Assembly: GCA_002005505.1 (NCBI GenBank)
Contig: MVGU01001497.1
Coordinates: 70,001-80,000 of the forward strand
Origin: Botryococcus braunii
Lineage: Eukaryota > Chlorophyta > Trebouxiophyceae
Reading direction: 5' to 3'
Length of the DNA: 10,000 nucleotides
Shown here: positions 1 through 8,334 of the stretch, piece by piece
Position numbering within the stretch: the stretch's first letter is position 1
Layout: each line of letters starts with the position of its first letter
Position numbers and translations under genes: made by a program
The notes under the pieces: generated by a model
What the model was told of the DNA's origin: nothing
Database searches by the model: none
The model's input: the letters and a program-made list of their open reading frames with translations, nothing else

Positions 1-229
1 TCCCTCTGCTCGAAGGAAGAACTCTCTCGAGGGAGGATAAACTGTCTCCTCGGTTGTCTCTTTGGTGGAAGGAGAGAAATCGGGTAGAATGTTCCGGCTT
101 GTGATAAAGACGTCTTTCAAGGCTTCTTTTGCTCTAAGAAATATATCAGCATCTCAACATGTTTGAAGGTTCGGCCATCCAATTCCCACACACGCCATCA
201 GACAGGGAAGGGCACGTGGCAAGGCGTAC

Positions 230-326
230 ATCAAGTGCGGATTCAAAGACCTGCCGCACAGCTTCCTTCTCCTCTTCGGTGTTGAAGTCGATGGCGCTCA
301 TCTTCCTAGCATACCTCTCGCACTCC
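230..326 (-). CDS. MTR4: MTR4-type helicase, RecA2 exon
   Basis: This 97-base exon supplies the last base of a Gln codon and then exactly 32 codons: ECERYARKMSAIDFNTEEEK followed by EAVRQVFESALD. It matches the RecA2 segment of MTR4 (RRECEQHAL..KLDFNTDEEKE.V..VFNNAM). The acceptor is GCGTGCAG|G at 327-329. The donor is CTTGAT|GTACGC at 229, in phase 0. The next expected sequence (the LP..E..LPLL..GI..HH.GLLP region) was not found in the remaining 229 bases. The rest of RecA2 and the C-terminal arch, ratchet and helical domains must therefore lie beyond the left edge. Confidence 0.9.
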
Positions 327-749
327 CTGCACGCCTCCGCTTCTCACCCCCCCCCCATCAAAAGAATGACAAAGAAGAAGAACCAGATACTAGAGGGAGA
401 AGAGGCGCTTGGCACGGGAGAGGGAGGGAAGAGAGCTGGATAAGGCTTTTATCCTTAAGGGATTAAAAAGGGCAAAAAGATAAAAAAGGGATGGGGGGGG
501 GACAGACAGGAGGGCATGGGGGAAGGGAGCCGGGGGTTGAGGGCGTGATGGAGGGAGGCAGAAATAGTGCTTCACTCTTTATTCTTAATGGTGCTCAATG
601 CAGCCTTGGGGTGGCATTGGGGCTCAGACATGATGACCTGAGACAGAGCACAGGAATATAATCACAATACGAAGATTCCGCTGTGACTGTCACAAGAACA
701 CCACAAACGGCCCAACGCAACACCTGACATGACAAAGATGTACTTCATG

Positions 750-1318
750 ATGCAAACTGGCGTGCAATGAGCAGAACTGCATGCGGGATGAAATGCGATG
801 CCATACCAGATAGTGAGTGGTGTGATATGATGTGATGAGATGTGATGATATGTGACGTGATATGGGTGCAGACCAAGAGGTGATGCAACTTGTGATGTGA
901 TGATTAGAGTGAGTCACAAGATGTGACGCGTGTGATGTGGCGGACCACGTAGACTGGTAGGTAGGATGCAACATTGGGAGGCGATGAGACACAAGCTGTG
1001 GGATGCAAAATCTGATCTGGTGCGGCGCATGGTGCCAGATGTGATGCAACATGGGAGGTGATGCGACACACGAGGTTTGATGCAATATGTGATGTGATGC
1101 GACACATGGCGCTAGATGTGATGGGAACATGTGTGTGATGCAGAACGTGGTGCAAGATCTGCTGCAACATCTGTGTGATGCATCCCATGATGCTAAATAT
1201 GGTGCAACGCGTGGTGCTAGGTATGATGCAGCATGTGATGCGACACATGGTGCGAGATGTGGTGCAACAGGTGGTGCTGGATGTGATGCAACGTGTGGTG
1301 CTGGATGAGATGCGGTGG
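750..1318. repeat. Degenerate TGATG-rich minisatellite in intron
   Basis: The stretch is a loose array of short units built on GATGTGATGCAAC and CATGGTGC. Near the right end two adjacent copies are 24 bp each (about 1257-1304). Elsewhere spacing drifts and copies carry many substitutions. It fills most of the intron between the exons at 1326-1436 and 230-326 and ends within about ten bases of the donor at 1325. Long open frames across it on both strands come from the unit lacking some stop codons and are not credible genes. Confidence 0.7.
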
Positions 1319-1325
1319 GGCGCAC

Positions 1326-1436
1326 TGGCGGTTGAAGCTAAAGACAATGACGGGCTCCAGCTTCTTCTGCGCTATCAGCTTGACGATCTTGTAGATGTCG
1401 TCCTCGATGGCGCCCTTATTGGGGGCTCCGCGTCCC
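1326..1436 (-). CDS. MTR4: MTR4-type helicase, first RecA2 exon
   Basis: This 111-base exon gives one base, 36 codons and two bases. The start, GRGAPNKGAIEDD, is the end of the variable linker. It is followed by IYKIVKLIAQKKLEPVIVFS and FNR, the first helix and beta strand of the second RecA domain (motif IV region; plant MTR4 has VYKIVKMIMERKFEPVIIFSFSR). The acceptor is GGATGCAG|GGG, and a run of 19 G on this strand ends nine bases upstream of that junction's AG. The donor is CGCCA|GTGCGC at 1325, identical in its first six intron bases to the donor of the 5508-5705 exon. The reading frame is intact. Confidence 0.92.
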
Positions 1437-1447
1437 CTGCATCCAGA

Positions 1448-1466
1448 CCCCCCCCCCCCCCCCCCC
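1448..1466. repeat. Poly-C run (19 bp)
   Basis: This is an uninterrupted run of 19 C. On the gene's strand it is poly-G close to the acceptor of the 1326-1436 exon, where a pyrimidine tract would be expected. Confidence 0.97.
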
Positions 1467-1499
1467 GCACACTTGAGTGATTGGTACCCACGTCACCAA

Positions 1500-1690
1500 C
1501 GCTCAACGCGCGTGTCAGCCATGCTCAAGTCGCGTGTCAGCCATGCTCAAGTCGCGTGTCAGCCATGCTCAAGTCGCGTGTCAGCCATGCTCAACGCGCG
1601 TGTCAGCCATGCTCAAGACGCGTGTCAGCCATACCCAACGCGTTTGTCACCAGGCTTAAGACCTATGTCAGCCTTGCTTAAGACCCATGT
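1500..1690. repeat. 22-bp tandem repeat, block 1
   Basis: About eight or nine copies of a 22-bp unit of the form CGCGTGTCAGCCATGCTCAA(gt/cg). GTGTCAG recurs at 1512, 1534 and 1556, exactly 22 apart. The unit is a diverged relative of the second block (ATGTCACCCACGCTTAA core), so both are one satellite family. Copies become less regular toward the right end, where the block is broken by the inserted element at 1694. Confidence 0.93.
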
Positions 1691-1693
1691 CAC

Positions 1694-1801
1694 TGGGAAC
1701 TCCCGTGAAGTCGAATTCATGTGGATTTCTTGATTTCGAGTCAGGGACAGTCCCCATCGTGGCAGATTTTGGGCTGAAATGTGATCTCGCGGGAGTTCCC
1801 A
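1694..1801. mobile_element. 108-bp TIR element nested in satellite
   Basis: This non-repetitive insert has perfect 12-bp terminal inverted repeats, TGGGAACTCCCG at 1694-1705 and CGGGAGTTCCCA at 1790-1801. It is flanked on both sides by the direct repeat ATGTCAC (1687-1693 and 1802-1808). Removing the insert and one flank copy restores the satellite text ...CCCATGTCACCCACGC..., which is what a target-site duplication predicts. There is no coding capacity, so this is a miniature non-autonomous DNA transposon (MITE-like). A 7-bp duplication does not assign the superfamily firmly. The satellite carries ATGTCAC in many units, so the duplication is slightly weaker evidence than it would be in unique DNA. 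Confidence 0.78.
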
Positions 1802-2580
1802 ATGTCACCCACGCTTAACGCCCATGTGATCCACGCTTAACGCCCATGTGAGCCACGCTTAAGGACCATGTAACCCACGCTTAACGACCACGTGATCCAC
1901 GCTTAACGCCCATGTCACCCATGTTTAACGACCATGTGACCCACGCTTAACGACCACGTGATCCACGCTTAACGCCCATGTCACCCACGTTTAACGACCA
2001 TGTGACCCACGCTTAACGAGCACGTGATCCACGCTTAACGCCCATGTCACCCACGCTTAACGACCATGTGATCCACGCTTAACGCCCATGTGACCCACGC
2101 TTAACGACCATGTGACCCACGCTTAACGCCCATGTGAGCCACGCTTAACGACCATGTGACCCACGCTTAACGACCATGTGACCCACGCTTAACGACCATG
2201 TGATCCACGCTTAACGACCATGTGACCCACCCTTAACGGCCACGCTCAACACTCGTGTCATCCACGCTCAACGCCCATGTCACCGATGCTTAATGAGCCG
2301 TGTCACCCATCCTAACCCATTATTAACGCCCATGTCACCCATCGCAACCCTTGATTAACACCCATGTCACCCATCTTAAGCCCTGATATATGGCCATGTC
2401 ACCCATCTTAAGCCCTGATATACAGCCATGTCACCCACCCTACACATTATTAACACCCATCTTAGGCCCTGATGAACGCCCATGTCACCCATCTTAAGCC
2501 CTGATTAACACCCAACTTAAGCCCTGATTAACGCCCATGTCACCGATGATTAACACCCCTGTCACCCATCTTAACCCCTG
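1802..2580. repeat. 22-bp satellite, block 2, with 66-bp higher order
   Basis: About twenty or more copies of a 22-bp unit with core CCACGCTTAACGCCCATGTGA. CGTGATCC recurs at 1891, 1957 and 2023, so three units have amplified together as a 66-bp higher-order repeat. From about 2240 the units decay into a longer form of roughly 32-33 bp (CCATGTCACCCATCTTAAGC and similar). Many units contain CACGTG at unit junctions and a TTAA. It lies in the intron upstream of the 1326-1436 exon, and no gene is seen in it. Confidence 0.93.
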
Positions 2581-2586
2581 ATTGAC

Positions 2587-2669
2587 GGGAGGGAGGGAGG
2601 GAGGGAGGGAGGGAGGCAATAGTCACACACAAACACACACACACACACACACACACACAGAGAGGGGGG

Positions 2670-2750
<81 letters not shown>
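2587..2750. repeat. GGGA, CA, G and GA microsatellite cluster
   Basis: In order: (GGGA) about 7.5 copies at 2587-2616; CA repeat at 2624-2659; a G run around 2664-2672; GA repeat to 2750. The pieces abut with almost no unique sequence between them. Confidence 0.97.
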
Positions 2751-2752
<2 letters not shown>

Positions 2753-3143
2753 CCAGGGGCGCTCATCTGGGTGCCGCCAAATATTGAGTGGCTCCCCAAC
2801 ACAACTCAAGAAACAGCGGATATAGAATGCAGCTGATGATGAGCTGTGCACAAACACTAAGGGTCGGCGATACGTACAGCAGGGTCAACGACCCAATACA
2901 GAAGGGCCTCTCTGAACATTCCGGGACACAACAATCTCAAAGATGGGAATGCCGGTGTGCTTGAGAAGGTGGGATGCGGAAAACAGGCCAGGGAAGGGGT
3001 TGGGGACCATGCCTGCCTGGCCCTCCCCGGCCTCCAGCGTTGGTACCCTGCCGGACCGACGCCCTGCCGGTGGGACCCACGGGAGCTTGTGCCAGGGGGT
3101 GGCCTCCCATTTGCCTGCCGTTTCGGCCTCGTCCTCCCCAAAC

Positions 3144-3199
3144 TGCTCCCGCAGCTTCTGAAACTGCTCCTCCCGAAAGTCTCCCACTGTGTCCTTTAT
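3144..3199 (-). CDS. MTR4: MTR4-type helicase, linker exon
   Basis: After the acceptor ATCCTGCAG|A this exon reads [18 protein letters not shown]. This matches the MTR4 segment of the form VVDEnGdFREenFqkm that follows RecA1 motif III. Joining it directly to the LYL end of the previous exon keeps the family spacing. The 3' edge is uncertain. The next exon needs two leading bases, and candidate donors are CA|GTTTGG at 3143 (used here) and CG|GTCCGG at 3056. The frame stays open through an acidic then Trp/Pro-containing stretch ([12 protein letters not shown] and beyond). That stretch would form part of the variable, usually Gly-rich loop if the longer form is right. A short frame error here cannot be excluded. 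Confidence 0.75.
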
Positions 3200-3340
3200 C
3201 TGCAGGATGCTCCCCGACCCACACCCCAACATTCCTCAGAAGCTGGGCAGGCAGGCAGACTCCGGGCGGTTGACAGTCCAGCACAATCTCGTGAAGCCAT
3301 GAAAGCCGACCTTCAGCTGCTCCTAGGGCCCCCTCCCCCT

Positions 3341-3343
<3 letters not shown>

Positions 3344-3436
<93 letters not shown>

Positions 3437-3478
3437 ACACACACACACGCACGCACGCACGCACGCACACGCGCGTGC
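3344..3478. repeat. CA repeat with CGCA variants
   Basis: A long CA tract with scattered A-to-G variants. It ends in several GCAC units and then CACGCGCGTGCATATACG, an alternating purine-pyrimidine stretch of the kind able to form Z-DNA. It sits in the intron upstream of the exon at 3144-3199. Confidence 0.97.
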
Positions 3479-3740
3479 ATATACGCAGCCTATGTCAGAC
3501 CCAACGCTATTTTTGATACGTGCTTCGCACTGCGGTTGCATTCCCTACCCGGAGCGGAAGGTTGCCCTTCTCACCAGCCCCTGCCAACGCACACAAGCCT
3601 CGACCTTCCTCTATTCCTCATCATCCTCCTTCCCCTCACCCTTACCAGGGTTCCTTGCCTGCTTGCTACACCACAGCCCAGACTCTCTTTCCCAGACGCA
3701 GCCAGCCCCCCCCCCCCTCCTCTCCCCAAGCCCAGCCAGC

Positions 3741-3742
<2 letters not shown>

Positions 3743-3834
<92 letters not shown>
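3743..3834. repeat. CT repeat
   Basis: About 92 bp of CT dinucleotide with one or two CC interruptions. It is polypurine on the gene's strand. Confidence 0.97.
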
Positions 3835-3908
3835 CCCGCCTTTCTCTCTCTCCTCCCCAGCCCCCCAAGCCCAGCCCTCTACATACTCTATACCTCAGAT
3901 AATCTCAT

Positions 3909-3982
3909 TCTCTCTCTCTCTCCCTCCCCTCTCCTCTCTCCTCTCTCTCCCCTCCCCCCCCCCCTCCCCCTCCCCCTCCCCC

Positions 3983-4023
<41 letters not shown>

Positions 4024-4029
4024 TCTCTC

Positions 4030-4118
<89 letters not shown>

Positions 4119-4131
4119 CCTCCCCCCCCCA
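3909..4131. repeat. Polypyrimidine tract with 38-C core
   Basis: A 223-bp all-pyrimidine tract of CT repeats and CCCCCT hexamers, with a run of 38 C at 3984-4021 and CT repeats again to the right. It ends about 50 bases before the donor of the frameshifted exon (4184). On the transcribed helicase strand it reads as GA and poly-G. Confidence 0.97.
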
Positions 4132-4184
4132 CTCTTCCCAACACCAGCCAGCCCCACCTCTCTCTGTCCCAAGCGCAGGCCCAC

Positions 4185-4452
4185 CAAATACAGGCGTTGC
4201 TCCCAGGGGGAACGCATAGTGCTGCAGCGGGGTGGGCCGGAATCTGTGTACACGACGTGACAAGGCCTGCCATGCAGGTTTGCCACCCACGGGCAAACTC
4301 GGGCGGTTGCCAGAGTGGCGGACAGGAACACCATCCGAACCTGCTGTGGAGTGTGATGATGGTCTCTTCCCACACCACTCCCGCTCCCGGTCCTGCATGT
4401 AGTGCACCTCGTCGAATATGACCCAGGCCACTTCTCGCAGGACTTCCGATCC
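4185..4452 (-). CDS. MTR4: MTR4-type helicase, DEVH/SAT exon, frameshifted
   Basis: This exon carries motif II (DEVH, Walker B) and motif III (SAT) of the helicase, but its conserved protein is scattered over three frames. One frame gives GSEVLREVAWVIFDEVHYMQ and then DRER; a second gives GVVWEETIITL; a third gives RMVFLSATL. EFAR returns in the second frame, LHGRPCHVVYTD is in the third, and FRPTPLQHYAFPLG is back in the first. No frame reads through as family sequence. Adding one base at each of nine short runs (near 4452, 4381, 4348, 4310, 4300, 4290, 4241, 4203 and 4195) would give 92 codons, the same count as my recalled plant MTR4 segment. The TDFRPTPLQHY block points to MTR4/HEN2 rather than cytoplasmic Ski2. 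The acceptor is CGGCAG|G and the donor TTG|GTGGGC at 4184. Very high residue conservation argues for sequencing error over an old pseudogene. Confidence 0.85.
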
Positions 4453-4686
4453 CTGCCGCAGCCCCCCAGGCCCCCCACCCCATTGCTTAGTGAGCTGCAT
4501 CTGTGGCTGCTTTCTTTGGCTCGGGAGGAAGCCTGCAGTACAACCATAAAACCCTCTCACAGAGGAGGCCTGCGGTACAACCACAAACCCTCTCACAGAG
4601 GGGGCTCGGCCACAATGGACCCTTGGAGGAGGCTTACAGAGGAGGAGGGTCAGGTCCAGGAAGGGGCATGGACCGCCTGCACGTGT

Positions 4687-4971
<285 letters not shown>

Positions 4972-5069
4972 AACTTCTGTCTGTGTGGGTGTATATGTGT
5001 GGATGTGTGTGAATGTCTCTCTGTGTGATTAGGTGTGGGGGTGTGTGTCCGTGTGTGATGCATGAAGGG

Positions 5070-5070
<1 letters not shown>

Positions 5071-5145
<75 letters not shown>

Positions 5146-5190
5146 TGATCCGTCTGTCTGCCCGCCTGCCTGCCTGCCTGTCTGTATGTC
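5071..5190. repeat. GT repeat followed by CTGY tetranucleotides
   Basis: A GT repeat runs from 5071 to 5145 with one TC interruption. It is followed by CTGT and CTGC tetranucleotide units to about 5190. Confidence 0.95.
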
Positions 5191-5300
5191 TCCCTGATTG
5201 GCTGGCACTTGAAAAGTGTGCGTCCCGGCCCACATCCCAACTCCTCCATCCCTTCCAAGCTGTCCACTAGACAGAGTTCTTCTGATCCGTGAGAACTCAA

Positions 5301-5354
5301 CCCCCCCCCCCAACACACACACACACACACACACACAAGAAATCCCAAAAAACT

Positions 5355-5399
<45 letters not shown>

Positions 5400-5420
5400 C
5401 ACATGCACACACACACACAC
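5301..5420. repeat. C-run and two CA repeats
   Basis: An 11-C run (5301-5311) abuts a CA tract to 5337. A 20-bp A-rich spacer follows, and then a second CA tract at 5357-5420 with GCA and ATG variants. Confidence 0.96.
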
Positions 5421-5507
5421 TCCCCAAAAACAACTGAGATAGGAGGTGGAAGAACACAATGCTTTCAGTTCATGTGCTTGTTGGTTTGCAAGTGCGGGCG
5501 GGCGCAC

Positions 5508-5705
5508 TTGTACAGCATGCTGCGCAGGATCTCGGTGGTCATGACGATGACGGGGGCGTGCGGCGCGATCACCACATCCCCCGTCAGAAGGCCCACTTCC
5601 CCGAAAGCGTCGCTCAGCTCCCGAAACTTCTGATTGCTGAGGGCCTTGAGCGGAGATGTGTACACCACCCTCTGCCCGTCCCTCAGTGCCATTGCCACTG
5701 CGTAC
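5508..5705 (-). CDS. MTR4: MTR4-type helicase, motifs Ia/Ib/Ic exon
   Basis: The 198-base exon holds 65 full codons in one uninterrupted frame plus split codons at both ends. In order it shows [15 protein letters not shown], then motif Ia [11 protein letters not shown], then [11 protein letters not shown] (motif Ib region) and [13 protein letters not shown] (motif Ic region). These surfaces contact the RNA backbone in RecA1. In most MTR4 proteins the segment before VMTTEIL reads PxASCL; here it is PHAPVI, a mild divergence. The acceptor is GATATGCAG|G and the donor is TACAA|GTGCGC at 5507. The donor leaves two bases, which should meet a single G and then GGA in the next exon. That exon as written is one G short. 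Confidence 0.93.
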
Positions 5706-5835
5706 CTGCATATCCACCAGCACAACCATCAACATGATCACCAACATAATCATTAACAGAACCATACACATATGTACACCAGCAGGTCTCGCAGCAGGTT
5801 TCGGTACTTCAACAGGTCAGTTTCTCTTACATGCA

Positions 5836-5873
<38 letters not shown>

Positions 5874-6002
5874 GATATTCACGCACACGATCTCACAGAC
5901 AGATATTCACACACACATATGTACACACACAGGCAGAAGGGAAGACAGAGAGAGAGAGAGGGGGGGGGAAGAGGGAAGGGGGGAGAGTGAAAAGGGGGGA
6001 GG
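5836..6002. repeat. CA repeat, then GA and G-rich purine tract
   Basis: CA repeat at 5836-5872, then a degenerate CA-containing segment. From 5946 a GA and G-rich purine stretch runs to 6002. It fills most of the intron between the exons at 6113-6174 and 5508-5705. Confidence 0.93.
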
Positions 6003-6112
6003 GGAGCAATGCAGTATTTGGGCGGGGAGGAATAGATGCAGCCGGGATACAAAGGAAGCAAAGACGACATTTTGGAAGGGGACAAAAGCAGAGTCTCGGA
6101 GACGAGACGTAC

Positions 6113-6174
6113 TCTGCGACGGCTGTTTTTCCTGCCGATGTGTGCGCAGCCACCAGCACACTCTCCCTGCGCTC
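6113..6174 (-). CDS. MTR4: MTR4-type helicase, Walker A (motif I) exon
   Basis: This 62-base exon encodes 20 codons, ERRESVLVAAHTSAGKTAVA, plus two bases of the next codon. AHTSAGKT is motif I (Walker A), which binds the ATP phosphates. This exact form, with the upstream ESVLV strand, is typical of Ski2-like helicases. The acceptor is GATTCAG|GAG at 6175-6177. The donor is GCAGA|GTACGT at 6112. Splicing here to the exon starting at 5705 rebuilds Glu-Tyr (GAG TAC), giving AVAEYAVAM as the family requires. Both edges are therefore fixed by protein continuity. Confidence 0.92.
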
Positions 6175-6325
6175 CTGAATCAAACCAAACGAACCACAGA
6201 TATAGTACAGATGATATTTTGAGTTGAAAGAGCAGCGCTCCCCCATGCCAATGCATGGGTACCCACGCGCAAGCAGCAAGGGGTCGAATCCCTGCAAACT
6301 ACTCAGACTCGGTGGCAAACATTTT

Positions 6326-6450
<125 letters not shown>

Positions 6451-6851
6451 CCACAGGCCCACAACTTGCAAACACTGTGTTTATCAGGGAAAAAAATGTT
6501 CAACCTATGCGGCAAAGTGACATTGTCGACTTGGATTCCAAAAACCGAGGTTCAGCCTTTAACACACCAGCCCTTCCTCCAGAGACTTGGAAAAGGGACA
6601 GAGAACCACCGATCAACAGATCAATCCTTCCGATCCTCTTGGAGGACTGGAGGACATAACTGTCCCTAGACCCTCTTTCAGGTGCCATACATGACATGCC
6701 TCAAGGGCCAAAACAGTTGTGAACATGGAAAACCTCCGGGGTTCGTTGAGGAAGTGGAGGGCACATTGAATACACTTTCAAGAGGGGATGGTGGTCAGGC
6801 AGGAAGCTGAAGTTGAAGCTGTGCTTTTGATTCCTCCAGGAGGAGACTGGT

Positions 6852-6895
6852 TTCCTGTAAAATCAAATTACGGAATTGATTTGATTTTACAGGAA
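6852..6895. repeat. 17-bp perfect inverted repeat (hairpin)
   Basis: TTCCTGTAAAATCAAAT at 6852-6868 is the exact reverse complement of 6879-6895, around a 10-base loop. The stem is AT-rich, unlike its surroundings, and lies inside an intron 47 bases from the donor at 6941. It could be the remnant of a small inverted-repeat element or an intronic RNA hairpin. No flanking direct repeat was seen. Confidence 0.9.
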
Positions 6896-6941
6896 TCAAA
6901 AGGATTGCCGTAAATCGAGAGATCAAGGGGATGATACACAC

Positions 6942-7033
6942 CAGGCATGCAATTGCTTGTTCCTGGAAGGGGTCCAAGACAAAGGGATACGTGTGAGCCC
7001 TCTCTCCATTCCATTTTGGGTCCTCCAAGGTGC
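6942..7033 (-). CDS. MTR4: MTR4-type helicase, exon before motif I
   Basis: The exon has 92 bases: two bases completing a Gly codon, then exactly 30 codons. It encodes TLEDPKWNGERAHTYPF followed by VLDPFQEQAIACL. The YPF-x-LDPFQ-x-x-AI-x-CL block is the Q-motif-like segment just ahead of motif I in MTR4 and Ski2 helicases, where it contributes to nucleotide binding. The acceptor is GTGCGCAG|GCACC and the donor is CTG|GTGTGT at 6941, leaving a phase 0 junction. Joined to the flanking exons, the protein is collinear with plant MTR4 without a gap. A 17-bp perfect hairpin starts about 47 bases inside the downstream intron (6852-6895). Confidence 0.9.
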
Positions 7034-7138
7034 CTGCGCACGGCGTTTCCATCACCTTTAACACCACAGGCTGTGCCTTTCCCACCGCCCTCGCCCCAGG
7101 GTATATCACCCATGCAGGCATGCCGACGCGCGCGGGCG

Positions 7139-7161
7139 CACACACACACACACACAGAAAG

Positions 7162-7223
<62 letters not shown>

Positions 7224-7270
7224 CACGCACGCACACCCATACACACGCACGCACGCACGCACACGCGCAC
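7139..7270. repeat. CA repeat with GCAC end
   Basis: A long CA tract with one short interruption near 7157 ends in ACGC/GCAC tetramers. It lies in the intron between the two most N-terminal exons found. Confidence 0.96.
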
Positions 7271-7435
7271 CCTCCGAGTCTCTCCCTCGCATCTGCGTCT
7301 CCCCTTTTCTCTCTTTCTCATTCTCATGTCCCCCCCCTCTCTGTCTCTCAGTGTATGTGTGTTTGTGTGGGAGGGGGGTGGGGTAAATGTGGTTGCGGGT
7401 GTGTGCACGGGCGCACATGTGTGCGTGAGGCGGCG

Positions 7436-7567
7436 GTTGTATGTGTGTGTGTGTGTGTGGGGGGGGGGGGTTGTTGTGCTCGCACGCATGCGTGCTGGCA
7501 GTGCTGCGGCTGATTTTCTGGTGGGGGGAGACAGGGGGGTGTTGGGGGGGGGGGGGGGGGGCGGGGG
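7436..7567. repeat. GT repeat and two G-runs
   Basis: A GT repeat ends in 12 G (7459-7470). After a short unique piece come GTG-rich sequence and an 18-G run (7544-7561) plus five more G. The right end is within ten bases of the donor at 7574, so on the gene's strand the intron opens with a poly-C tract. Confidence 0.95.
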
Positions 7568-7574
7568 CGCTTAC

Positions 7575-7740
7575 CATGAAGGGAAGGGTCCAGGGGCTCG
7601 GGAACGAAGTTAGGAGGTAGCTCCACCTCGTGGCGGGTGACGGGAATTGGCCGCACTCTTTTGGCAGAAACCCCGGCAGACTCGCCGCTGTCCCTCTTCC
7701 TCTTGGCCGCCTCCCGCGTTGCCGCCGCCTGCGCCCTCCC
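7575..7740 (-). CDS. MTR4: MTR4-type helicase, N-terminal exon
   Basis: This is the most upstream exon I can identify of a nuclear exosome RNA helicase of the MTR4 (SKIV2L2) family. It reads 55 codons plus one base. The first half is an Ala/Arg/Lys-rich tail with the basic stretch AAKRKRDS, which could be a nuclear localisation signal. The second half, RHEVELPPNFVPEPLDPSLHG, resembles the beta-rich segment that precedes the first RecA domain in plant MTR4 (HEVALP...SIHG). The donor is CATG|GTAAGC at 7574. It splits the Gly codon, which the next exon completes as GGC. The acceptor at 7741-7743 (GCAG|GG) was chosen because it matches the other acceptors of this gene. The frame stays open to 7776, so a start at another acceptor (for example after 7780) is possible. 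No initiator Met lies in this exon, so at least one 5' exon is missing. Exon identity is confident; its 5' edge is not. Confidence 0.72.
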
Positions 7741-7829
7741 CTGCTCCCCCCCCCCAACCCCACCCCGGGCAGGTGCTCAATCTCCCCACCAAAAACCCAA
7801 AAAAATAAAAGTGGTTATAACCAACCAGG

Positions 7830-7860
<31 letters not shown>
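7830..7860. repeat. Poly-A run (31 bp)
   Basis: 31 consecutive A, preceded by A-rich sequence and the 12-bp palindrome TGGTTATAACCA at 7812-7823. On the gene's strand it is poly-T about 90 bases upstream of the N-terminal exon, so it may act as a distant pyrimidine tract. Alternatively it is the tail of an old retroposed copy on the plus strand. Confidence 0.95.
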
Positions 7861-7862
<2 letters not shown>

Positions 7863-8127
7863 TCGTGTTGAGACATGAGCAAGGAGGGGAAAATGTGGTA
7901 GGCTGAGAGGGTGCAGGGAGAACCCCTGGGCGCGTGGGGGAGGAGGAGAGGCGGAGGTGGGATGGAGGTGGGAGGAGACATGTCAAGGGAAGGGAGAAAC
8001 ATGGAGGGAGGTCGGGCTATGGGGAGAGTTGGGGGAGATAGTGCGTAAGGAGAATCTTCAATCTCTCTCTTCCCCGCTTGAATCCCAAACCTCCCCTTGC
8101 CTGCCCTCCCATCCCTCCAGCTCTCTG

Positions 8128-8334
<207 letters not shown>

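Noticed and set aside
120..180. Minus-strand HVEMLIYFLEQKK, resembling the helicase segment after the last exon
   Set aside because: The resemblance is weak, a stop follows at once, and no acceptor in the right phase precedes it.
1175..1733. Plus-strand frames over the TGATG repeat and the 22-bp satellite
   Set aside because: The protein periodicity simply follows the DNA repeat, and the stretch covers the antisense of the helicase exon at 1326-1436.
1488..2580. CRISPR-like regular repeat array
   Set aside because: The 22-bp units abut with no unique spacers, and the context is a eukaryotic intron. It is a satellite.
2957..4219. Plus-strand open frame of 420 codons rich in Thr-His and Ser-Leu dipeptides
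   Set aside because: It is the translation of CA and CT repeats plus the antisense of two helicase exons. Long open frames are expected in dinucleotide repeats without stops.
6280..6296. GGGGTCGAATCCC resembles a tRNA T-arm (B box)
   Set aside because: No acceptor stem, D-arm or anticodon arm can be placed upstream at the right spacing. A similar weak GTTCAAGTC on the minus strand near 8350 also lacks a tRNA fold.
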